Assembly (NCBI GenBank): GCA_016808115.1
Contig: JAEQBH010001391.1
Location: 310,001-374,000 of the forward strand
DNA: 64,000 nucleotides
Origin: Tetrastigma voinierianum
Lineage: Eukaryota; Streptophyta; Magnoliopsida; Vitales; Vitaceae
Direction of reading: 5' to 3'
The translations under genes were made by a program, and so were the position numbers. Positions 55,437 through 64,000 of this stretch are shown here, piece after piece. Below the pieces are notes generated by a model. That model did no database searches. It was given only the letters and a program-made list of their open reading frames with translations, and was not told the DNA's origin. Each line of letters starts with the position of its first letter. The stretch's first letter is position 1.

Positions 55437-57037
55437 TGATTCGTGCCACGGTAGGGTGATTCGGAATCAACAATATTTTTATCCTTAGTTCCTCCCTGCT
55501 AGTAGTCAAACTCTTTGCGACATGGCAGTCTAAGTCGAACACGGGGATGGGTTTTCATCCCACGAATGATTTGCATCGGTGTTTGAAAATGGTGAGGCTT
55601 TTCTGTTTGGATTCTAGTTTGGTTCAAAACAGTGGGAGTTGTTTGTTTACTGACTAACTGTAATGGCTTAAAGTGAAGTGTGAAATGGTAACCTTGAAGG
55701 TTTAGGTCACTAGCTTGACAACATGGGGCTAATGAAGTGTCCTCGGGTTATTTCCTCGCATTATGGCAAGTGACATATAGTGAGCCAAGCGGGATCTTTG
55801 TTTATCTATAAAACCTAACCCTAGAACCACTCCTATTTGAGTCAACACAAGTATTATGCATTCAAAGTCCCATTAAGTTTAAAACCCTAGCACTCAACCA
55901 CATTTCAATAGCTCGTAAATGGCATCTAAAGGATATCAGTGCATCTAGCATTAAGCATGCACTGAACCTTAAAGCATGACAAGTATTGACCAAGGGAATG
56001 ACATTAAATGGCATTAAACTAGTTTGGAAAGTGAGGAACCATAAATGCCATAGCTGTAACAATCAAAGCATGAGGACAACCTACGAGCCTAAACTAAGCT
56101 AGCAACCCTCATCTTCCAAGGCTGAGGCAGAGCATCCCTTTTGAGTTGTCATCCTCGAGGGGGGTGTTTGGCAGCCTAGAAAATGAAAGAAAGAGGAGAG
56201 AGAAGAGAGGAAATGGAACCCTAAAATGAAAGCTACGGGAAACTTTATAAAATGAAAAGTTGCTTAGGGTTACAAGTTTGTGGGGGTTTATATAGTACAA
56301 ACCAAAGTGTGAAAATACAAATTGCCTAAAATATTGGCTTACATAAGGGACTTAAAAAAGGAAAGTGGTAATGTAACAAGCGTGGTGGGTTGGCATCCAA
56401 GAATTCCAAGAAAACACGGGGCAGCAATTTGGCTGTGCGGGGAGTTTGCTTAGGATGGCGAAATTCTCGGGGAGATAGCGAGAATTGATAAATTCGCTAT
56501 CAACGTGAATTTGGCTGGCTAAGCCCGAGAAATTTCATTGGTGTCTAGCGAGAATTTGTGTGAATCGCGAATTGAGATTTTAAGCTGAGCGCGGTAAATT
56601 TGGCTATCTAGCGAGGAAATTTAGTAACCTAACGAATTCTCCGAATTTTGCTAGGATTGAAATTTTCCTATGTTTGCGGGGAATTTTTCGCGATCTGGCG
56701 AATTTTCCGCGATCATGGCGAAATTCTGCACCGCTCTTGCATCGACTTTACTCTGCATCCTTTATCATCTTCATTCAAAATCCACTTCATATTCCTTCAT
56801 TTTTATGGTTGAGAAAGGTGCAATCTCTTTGTTTTCTGTTTACAACTTGTCATCAAACTTGAACATAATGGGTGAGTACGCGGGCGCAAAATCACCAAAA
56901 ACAAACTCGAAATGGCATCAGTGGTACTAAGTGGACCTGAATACATCAATTGGCCTAATTGATATGATTAATGCGCAAAAAGCACTCAAAACCTATCTTG
57001 AATAGGGTTCAAAACAGCACTTTTTGGGCACTAATCA
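55437..57037 (-). repeat. 3' LTR of E (or solo LTR)
   Basis: 1601 bp, edges TGATTCGTGCCACGG and GGGCACTAATCA. TATA box 56287-56295. Decayed palindrome array 56430-56730. No polypurine tract follows; the next bases are GGAACATAGGCAGG. Confidence 0.85.
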
Positions 57038-57075
57038 GGAACATAGGCAGGGGGATTAGGTTTCCAGGAGAGGTT
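57038..57075 (-). other. Misplaced gag piece at the E 3' junction
   Basis: GGAACATAGGCAGGGGGATT and onward matches the H gag flank at 61322 (GGCACATAGGCAGGGGGATT). It then jumps to the end of the protease region within a few bases. It stands where E's polypurine tract should be. Confidence 0.7.
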
Positions 57076-57620
57076 CAACCTCATTTGGTTGATTTTGGGC
57101 GAGCAATTGCTTTCTGCGGTGACTGCGTGTAGCTCCCAAACAACTGCTTCACCTTGGTTGCCTATTTCCTGCAATTCATGGACATTTGGCTTCCTTGAAC
57201 TCCTGATCAAGTGGCCGGACTTCATTGTTTCCTTCCATTTCACCTTCCAATGATTTGTGCTTGTGACTCAAATGAAAAATATTTAGCTCCAATGTCATGT
57301 TGCCAAATGTGAGCTGCATGACTCCATTTCGGCAATTGATGATTGCATTGGTAGTGGCTAGAAACGGTCTTCCTAGGATAATTGGCACATGATTGGGCCC
57401 GTTTGCTATTGGCTCGGTATCAAGCACTACAAAGTCTACTGGGTAGTAGAATTTGTCTACCTTCACCAACACATCCTCAACTATTCCCTTAGGAATCTTC
57501 CTTAGTCGATCGACCCGATGACAGTGATGTTGGTTGGTTTGAGCTCCCTAAGCAAGCTGCCTTACTGCTTTGAGTGTGGCGAGTAGGTTTGCAGCCCCTA
57601 AATCTAGCGGTGCTTTGTCT
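57076..57620 (-). pseudogene. Protease of E
   Basis: Best-preserved protease of the A family. Active-site stretch KDKAPLDLGAANLLA near 57575-57620 (DLG instead of DTG, usual in this lineage). Then 57176-57472: MLVKVDKFYYPVDFVVLDTE, PNHVPIILGRPFLATTNAII, NCRNGVMQLTFGNMTLELNI. One frameshift between the two parts. The following RT is absent. Confidence 0.87.
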
Positions 57621-59460
57621 TTGCAAGTCCGCTGATGTTAGTGAAATTGTGGGAGATCCGGATCCTTAACCTTACTTGGGTTCTTTGCTTTGGATTATAG
57701 TGACTTGCTCGATTAAAAATGCCTTTTCTCAATACCCAACCCTTTTGATTGTGAGAATCTTTCCAAAAACTTTGCATAGCGGGGACTTGTTTGATGATGA
57801 TGTCGAAAGGGTATGTTTACCTTCACATAGGACTTCTAGGATGCCTGCCTGCTAGGATGCCTTCTTCTTGCTTCTCAGTGCCTGGGGAAATGGAGGTGGC
57901 ATGCAGTGCTTCATTGAGTCCTCACTGATGATTACCCTCTCAGGCTCAGCTTCCTTTTCCTTGCATGGCACTGGTTGCTCTATTTCTCTTCCACTCCTCA
58001 GAGTGATTATAGCGCTGCCTCATCAGTTCTGAGATTCTTTGGATGAACCTACCTCATGGACTCCTTTCGGATTTGGCAATGTTTGGGAAGGGAACCTTCC
58101 TCTCTCCTGTACCTCCAGCAAATTGTTGATCTTAGTGATTGAATACTGCAGATTGTCAATTTTAGTTAAAAGGTGCTCTCGAAGCCCATCTATTCTCTTG
58201 TTCAGTGTGCTTTCTACAGTGTCAATCCTTTATGCCAATTGTAGATTGATCCCCTTTTGCTCCTCCACAAAATTACCTATCACTTTGCTCAAATTTAATA
58301 TGGCTTGTTCCACAGGAGAAGAGGATGGTGGTGGTTTGTGGTTTGAGATGAGAACAAGCGGTTTGGCACAGGGGCACGTAGGGAGGATTGGGTTTCCAGG
58401 AGATATTAGGGTGATTCCTCCAATTGGAATTGTAGGTATTACCATACGAGGCATTAGGTTGTGGTGGCTTGTATTGACCTACGGCATTTGCATATTCTGA
58501 CATCAAATCCTTCACTGAAGGGACCATTGGATAATGTTCTTTTGGTGGCATGGATTGGGGTGGTGCATGGATTGGCTTGTCGATTTTCAGTCCTTTGCAC
58601 GCACTTCATGGAGTTGTTTGGCTTCTAGCTCCTCCACCTTCCTAGCTAGGGTTGATATCCTTACTTTAATTTCCATGTCTTCTGAAAGTGCATAAATTCC
58701 CCCCCTAGGGTTGGTTGAGGGCCACATTTTCTCCATTTCTCTCGGGTTTGGCTCATCCCAACCCTTGGAAGTTTCAGCCACATAATTCAAGAAATCCATG
58801 GCTTCATCGGGATGCTTGCTCAGAAAGTCTCCTCCACACATAGTTTCAAATTTCTTCATGGCTGGAGACATACCACCATAGAAGTGGTTTCAAGCATCAG
58901 TATGAAACCATGATGTTGACAAGCACTAATGGTCTCCATAGATCTCTCGGCATTGGTAGAACCTCTCATTATCAAGAAGCGACAAATGTGTAGATTTGTC
59001 TCTTAATTATTGGTCTTGTGGAGCGAGGAATTTCTTTAAAAATTATGCTGCGGCTGGCCCTCTTCTGATGGTTCTAGGTCTCGGTGGGTTAAGCCCCGAA
59101 TCTTGGCCTTGTCACCCAGAGGGTTAATGGAAATACCTTTAGCAAATCAAATCCATGTCAATTGTACCCTCCTTAAAGGTTATGCAAACTCTGAAAATCC
59201 TTATGTGAGTGTATGGGTTTTCAATTTCCATACCATGAAATGTGAGAGTAAGACACGAAATAAGGTCTCTTCCACATCCTCGGCGGGAAGTATGATGCAG
59301 GAAGGAGCACTAACTCTAGGAGGGTGTATGTGATCCCCTCATCGTCTGTATCTTTAGCCCACTTCAGCGGGGTACCATGCTGACTGTTGTTTTAACCGAG
59401 GTAGAGGATCCATTTTCATCAACATGTGCAGCGACTTCAAAACCTTGCTACAAGTGGTGT
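57621..59460 (-). pseudogene. gag: gag of E, frameshifted
   Basis: Pieces in order: 58587-58871 (MKKFETMCGGDFLSKHPDEA, MDFLNYVAETSKGWDEPNPR, NPRGGIYALSEDMEIKVRIS); 58273-58551 (YKPPQPNASYGNTYNSNWRN, FEQSD); 58230-58454 (SSSPVEQAILNLSKVIGNFV); and the coiled coil and C-terminal region to 57950. 57621-57950 is the linker to protease. N-terminal capsid (about 58900-59460) is decayed. Confidence 0.85.
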
Positions 59461-59734
59461 GGATTACATGCAATCTACTGTCTCTGTCCCAATGGTGCAT
59501 AAACACATTTTACGAGAAATTAGACACAACAAAGAACACGAAAGCGAAAACTTGCCAAAGAGTTAGTGTTATATAAAAAATCAAAATCAAGCGAAAACAA
59601 AAGCGGTCACGATGCTTGCTAGTAGTGAAAACACACGATTATTGCAAGAAATGCAATTTCAAAGGGTCTAAAAGGTCACCTACGCGCGTTGAGTACAAGT
59701 ACACTTCAACTCATCATACGTAGTTTGGCACCAT
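59461..59734 (-). other. Leader of E
   Basis: Untranslated, about 270 bp, with CATACGTAGTTTGGCACC next to the PBS, as in A2. Confidence 0.6.
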
Positions 59735-59751
59735 CCCCGGCAACGGCGCCA
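59735..59751 (-). other. PBS of E (tRNA-Asp type)
   Basis: Minus-strand TGGCGCCGTTGCCGGGG, a perfect complement of the plant tRNA-Asp 3' end as I know it, two bases from the LTR. It is the only perfect PBS outside B in the window. Confidence 0.92.
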
Positions 59752-59753
59752 TT

Positions 59754-61321
59754 TGATTCGTGCCACGGTAGGGTGATTCGGAATCAACAATATTTGTATC
59801 CTTAGTTCCTTCTACTGCCGTAGTCAAGCTACTGCAGCATAGCGGTCTAGGGTCGAACACGGGGATGGGTTTTCATCCCACGAATGGTCCATCGGTGTTT
59901 GAAATGGTGAGGCTTTGTTTGAATTTACGGATTTGGTTCAAAACGGTGGGAATTGTTTGTTCTTGACTAAGCTATGTGGCTTAAAGTGAAGTGTGAAATG
60001 GTAACCTTGAAGGTTTAGGTCGCTAGCTTGACAACATGGGGCTAATGAAGTGTCCTCGGGTTATTTCCTCGCATTATGGCAAGTGACATATAGTCGAAGC
60101 AGCAGGATGCACGTTTAAGCTATAAAGCCTAACCTATAACCACTCTATTTGAGTCAACACAAGTATTATGCATTCAAAGTCCCATTAAGTTTAAAACCAC
60201 CTTTTCAACCTCATTCAATGGCTGCGTAAATGGCATCTAAAGGATATCCAATGCATCTAGCATTAAATACCTTTGAACCTAAGCATGACAAGTGACGAGG
60301 AATGACATTAAATGGCATTAAACCTGATTTGGAAAGGCTGGGAACCATAAATACCATACATATGTCAAAGCATGAGGACAGCTCTTAGCGGCCCAAAACC
60401 AAGCTAGCAACCCTCCTCTTCAAGGCTATGAGGCTTAGCCAAGCATTCCCTTGAGTTGTCATCCTCAAGGGTGTTTAGCGGCCTAGAAAAAATAGTAGAG
60501 GAGAGAGAAGAGAGCAAATGGAACCCTAAAATGAAAGCTGTGGGAAACTTTATAAAATGAAAAGTTGCTTAGGGTTACAAGTTTGTGGGGGTTTATATAG
60601 TACAAACCAAAGTGTGAAAATACAAAATTGCCTAAAATATTGGCTTACATAAGGGACAAAGTGGTAATATAACAAAACGTGGTCGTTTTAGCATCGAATC
60701 AGGCGTGATTTCGCTATGCGAGGGTTTGTTTAGCCTGTGAATTCGCTAGCCTAGCGAAGTACTACGAATAGCGAGTGAAATTTCGTATCCAACCGATGAA
60801 TTTGATAACTAGCGAAATTTCACTAGTCTAGCGAAATTTGTGTGAGATAAGCGAGGGGTAGAATTTTCGCTGGAGCACAGTCAAATTTACGCTAGATAGT
60901 AGCGTAGCCTAACGAAAATTATCGAATTTCGCTAGGATTGCGAAATTTTCGCTATGTTTGCGAAATTTTTCGCAATCTAGCGAAATTTTCGCAATCATAA
61001 GCGGCATTCTGCGCCTCTTGCATCCGACTTTCTTCTCCCATTTGCATAAATCCCTTCCTTGAAAATCCGCCGTATTCCTTAGTTTTGATGGTTGAAAGCA
61101 TTATAAAAATCCTCATTCGTACAACTTGTCATCAAACTTGAACATAATGGCTGAGGTATGCAAAGACCTGCAAAATCACCAAAAACAAACTCGAAATGGC
61201 ATCAGTGGTACTAAGTGGACCTGGACACATCAATTGGCCTAATTGATATGATTAATGCGCAAAAAGCACTCAAAACCTATCTTGAATAGGGTTCAAAACA
61301 GCACTTTTTGGGCACTAATCA
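59754..61321 (-). repeat. 5' LTR of E
   Basis: 1568 bp; edges as above. TATA box 60592-60600; palindrome array 60700-61010 ending with GCGAAATTTTTCGCAATC and GCGAAATTTTCGCAATC. Confidence 0.9.
60700..61010. repeat. TTTCGCTA palindrome array, E 5' LTR
   Basis: Units such as TTCGCTAGCCTAGCGAA and AACTAGCGAAATTTCACTAG. Partly decayed, but denser than the sister array at 56430-56730. Confidence 0.83.
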
Positions 61322-61884
61322 GGCACATAGGCAGGGGGATTAGGTTTCGAGGAGAGGTTAGAGTGATTCTTCTAATTGGAATTATATGTGTTAGGTATGG
61401 GGCCGATGGTTGTGGCTTGTATTATTTTATTAGCATGTTAGACATCGAATCCTTGGCTTGATGGGGCACTTTCGGATAATGTTCTCTGGATGGACAGTGG
61501 GTTGACAATTGGTTGGCACGTGCGGTATTTCGATCCCCTTTGCACTTCATGGAGCCTCTTTCGCCAGCTCCTCCTTCCTAGTAGGGTTGAAATTTTGCTT
61601 TCATTCCATCATCGAAGTGTAAAAATTCCTCCTTTGGTGGCTGAGGTCATTTTCTCCATCTCTCTGCAGTTCGGCTCATCTGACCAGCAGGATTTCAGCC
61701 ACATAATTCTAGAAATCCATAGCTTCATCTGAATGCTTGCTCAGAAAGTCACCGCCACACATGGTTTCTAGCAGTTGCTTCATGGCAGGGGACATACCAT
61801 TGTAGAAAGGATTCACTAGCATCCATGTATCAAAACCATGGTGTGGACATGCATTGATGATTTCTATGAACCTCTCCCAACATT
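61322..61884 (-). pseudogene. gag: gag middle part of H
   Basis: Nucleotide homology to gag of A1 and E, for example CTCAGAAAGTC.CC.CCACACATGG at 61740-61763 and CATGGTGTGGACATGCATTGATG near 61838. It stops in CCTCTCCCAACATTG at about 61884 and unrelated sequence follows, so the N-terminal part and 5' LTR of H are gone. Frames are all broken. Confidence 0.75.
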
Positions 61885-62178
61885 GAATATTTCTATTGTC
61901 TCAGCCACGATTTCTTGGTCGTAACTTCTATTCTTGGTACATAGGTACTTGATCGTATTACTCAATTTGATCATGACTAATTTGATAAAGCTTTCTATTT
62001 CTCTCTCAAAACTAGTCTTGGTGATGTCGTGATCTGGAAATAACTTAATTGACGAGCTTCTTGTTGTGACTCCAATTTTAAGTTGCAACATATTTTCTGC
62101 TTTGAGGTTGCTTTCTTCTAGTTTTGATGGGACCTTCGATTCTGCTGTAATTTTCTACGAAAATTGAATTTGAGTAAG
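61885..62178. other. Unclassified 294 bp between H and LTR G
   Basis: AT-rich. A 75-codon minus frame (61864-62091) has no recognisable feature. No match to other parts of the window that I can see. It could be the original sequence into which G inserted. Confidence 0.4.
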
Positions 62179-63442
62179 TGATTAGTGCCCAAAAAGTGCT
62201 ATTTTGAAACCTATTTATTATAGGTTTTGAGTGCTTTTTGTGTACTAATCATTCTAATTAACCCGATTTGCACATTAAGGTCCTAACATTCTGCGATAGC
62301 ATTTTGTGGCTAATTTTGTAGTTCTTGCATGCTATTTATCTGAAATTGATCGATCAAGCACGGAATTAGGTCAAGCTTCGACATTGTAGATTAGGGACCA
62401 AGGAAGAAAGAGCGAGAAAATACAAAGAAAATGGAACTTCTTGAGAATTTGCATCTGAGAGCCTTGTTCATGCCTCAAGCCCGATCCTTTGTTCATCGTC
62501 GACCCTTTGTTCAATGCTTTTGACGTTGTGCCCTGTTTGTTTCAATTTTTGTTTATTCTCATTTTATCCCTTGTAATAGCTTTTGGTTTTAGTTTATTTT
62601 TTTGTAATTTCCCTTGATCTTAGTTGTGTATAAGCAAAGTGAGTGCACGTAAATCGATCCATCAATCTCGATAAAATTAATGGGAAGCTTCGACTTTCAG
62701 CTCCCTTCTTTCCATTTCTCTCTGTTTCCTCATTTTTTCTTTCCATTTTAAGATGACGAAACACCCTCAGGATGACAACTTGGAGGATGGCTAGCTAAAA
62801 CCACTCGCCGTGAAGTGGAAGGGCACTTAGTCTGAGTTGAAATTCTTGGAGGTTCCATGTTTTTCACGCAGGTATTCACTGTCGTTTGTGTTCTCCTTTT
62901 AACACTAGGTTTAGATCCCTTCGATTCATGTTGATTGGTCAGTACTTGGTAATCTTTTAGTGCTCATTTGATGCTTATTACCGTCTTGTGGTGTTCATTA
63001 TTACCATTTATTACCAATTGTAATGTGAGTCGAGGCTTCGTTTAGATGCTTAAGAACATTAACGGCTAGTGAATGCCATTTTCAAGGATAATTATTTTGG
63101 GTTAGGTTTATAACAAATAGGAGCACAGTTGGGGAAATGACTATAGGTCATCCTCCCGATACAGAAAATGAACGCCGTAGCCGTAGGATCTAGCCCGATA
63201 TCCACGACACTTAGGTCTCTTTTATTATTTTTCTTATTTTACCTCAGCTTGTTTCCGGTTTCACCATTAAAACCTACATTATTATCAAAACCTTAAATCA
63301 ATGAAAGTTTACTGACCAGCTAGATCATTACGAACCCATCCATGTGTTATACCTAGAGCCCTTATCTTTGTTAACTTTGCTGAGTAGGAAAATTAGGTTA
63401 TAAATTTTTTGATTTCGGATCACCCTACTATGGCACGAATCA
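62179..63442 (+). repeat. Solo LTR G (A/C type)
   Basis: Starts TGATTAGTGCCCAAAAAG, ends TATGGCACGAATCA. 1264 bp. Flanks GTAAG and TTAAG fit a 5-bp duplication with one change; no PBS or polypurine tract. It has no TTTCGCTA array: the U3 stretch 62400-62580 carries other sequence, making it the shortest LTR of this type here. Confidence 0.83.
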
Positions 63443-64000
63443 TTAAGATGTCCATATTTATGCACATGAATCTATACTTATCTTGCAAAATACTTCAGAA
63501 AAATGGATTAAAATCAAATGAGTTTTTGGACTCATCAACGACACAGACCACACCGTTGAGTTCGTCTCGCGAGGTCTAGGTACACAGTCGAATTTCGTTG
63601 AATTCCAAGACAGTCGGAATTTCATGTAATTCAAGGAGAGACGAGTAAATGGCATTACAACGTGTGGCACGACGCCACATGGCATCATGACTTAAAAATA
63701 GGGACATGTGGATAATGCCACATGGTGAGACCATGTTTGGTCTTGAAAAGTTCAAGTGGGGAGTGGTTTAAGTTTCATAGATGACACTTGTCACCAAAAG
63801 GCAAAACAAAAGGGGACAGGTGGGAGCCATGTGTCACACCCACCCAGAAAGATCGAGGAGTGAATGAAACGGATGAAGGAGAAAGAGGGAGAAAAGGAAA
63901 AGGAAAGAGGAAAAGAAAGGGGAGAGGAAGGAAGGAGCAATCGACGTTCCTTAGATCTCTGGAGCAAGCGGCAGTCAAACATGAGGAGCGAGAGCGAAGT
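63443..64000. other. Unclassified, LTR-like sequence at right edge
   Basis: Has ACGCCACATGGCATCATG, GAGACCATGTTTGGTCTTG and a long purine-rich stretch from 63860, in the style of the start of the F LTR (26380-26830), but not alignable throughout. Minus frames at 63775-63982 are pyrimidine-tract artefacts. Possibly the start of another LTR running out of the window. Confidence 0.35.

Larger units (their letters stand above)
55437..61321 (-). mobile_element. Element E (A family), 3' half deleted, nested in H
   Basis: LTRs 55437-57037 and 59754-61321 are sisters by shared variants (GGGAAACTTTATAAAATGA, GGTACTAAGTGGACCTG). Outer flanks are perfect GGCAC copies (55432-55436 and 61322-61326). The interior is leader, gag and protease only. 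After the protease it joins a 38-base piece that looks like the outer flank (57038-57075) instead of ORF2, 3' region and polypurine tract. Confidence 0.8.
28066..61884 (-). mobile_element. Remains of host element H (A family), split by A2 and E
   Basis: Three separated pieces of one minus-strand A-family copy: 28066-29688 (LTR fragment, ORF2 leader, spacer, protease), 54931-55436 (gag C-terminal half) and 61322-61884 (gag N-terminal half). The breaks in gag coincide with the edges of A2 and E, and the two sides read on from each other when the inserts are taken out. The 5' end beyond 61884 and most of ORF2 and the 3' LTR are lost. Confidence 0.7.

Noticed and set aside
61864..62091. Minus-strand 75-codon ORF as a possible host gene exon
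   Set aside because: It crosses the boundary of H gag at about 61884, so it is at best a fusion of two unrelated sequences.

Overview
This is nuclear DNA from a flowering plant, and essentially all of it is nested LTR retrotransposon sequence. I found no convincing host gene, tRNA, rRNA or CRISPR array. The gag, protease and second-ORF fragments of the dominant family resemble retroelement proteins I associate with grapevine (Vitis). That is recall, not a search, so treat the organism as a eudicot, possibly Vitis.

Layout, left to right. (1) 1-10252: element A1 (minus strand), cut by the window edge, carrying a solo LTR of another family (D, 2207-3630, perfect 5-bp duplication ATAGG). (2) 10253-11515: degraded, unclassified. 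(3) About 11515-28065: element F (plus strand; tRNA-Met-type PBS; internal region only 0.8 kb). Its 5' LTR is split by C1 (12180-23731), and C2 (15380-22269) sits inside C1 beside the C1 polypurine tract. (4) 28066-61884: remains of a host copy H (minus), split by A2 (29689-54930) and by E (55437-61321). A2 is itself split by B (35591-51153), a 15.6-kb Athila/Tat-type Ty3/gypsy element with gag, protease, RT, RNase H, integrase and a third ORF, all frameshifted. (5) 62179-63442: solo LTR G (plus) of the A/C type. (6) 63443-64000: unclassified LTR-like sequence.

How the parts relate. A1, A2 and H run from gag towards an unusual second ORF (ORF2) with no reverse transcriptase or integrase between them. 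After subtracting insertions, A1 and A2 have nearly equal internal lengths (about 6.4 kb). The A family therefore looks non-autonomous by design. The C elements share LTRs and 3' region with A but carry a different short ORF. B is the only element here with pol.

The most interesting pattern is regulatory. Three otherwise different LTR families (A/C, B and D) each carry a cluster of short CpG-containing palindromes just upstream of the LTR TATA box: TTTCGCTA..TAGCGAAA in A/C, GTCGCGAC in B, CTACCGGTAG in D. In A and in B the same palindrome recurs inside the element, upstream of the ORF in the env position. In A it stands about 30 bp from a second TATA box, kept in three copies. This suggests the env-position ORF has its own promoter built from the LTR's control element. 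B's LTRs also seem to have swallowed and duplicated their primer binding site.
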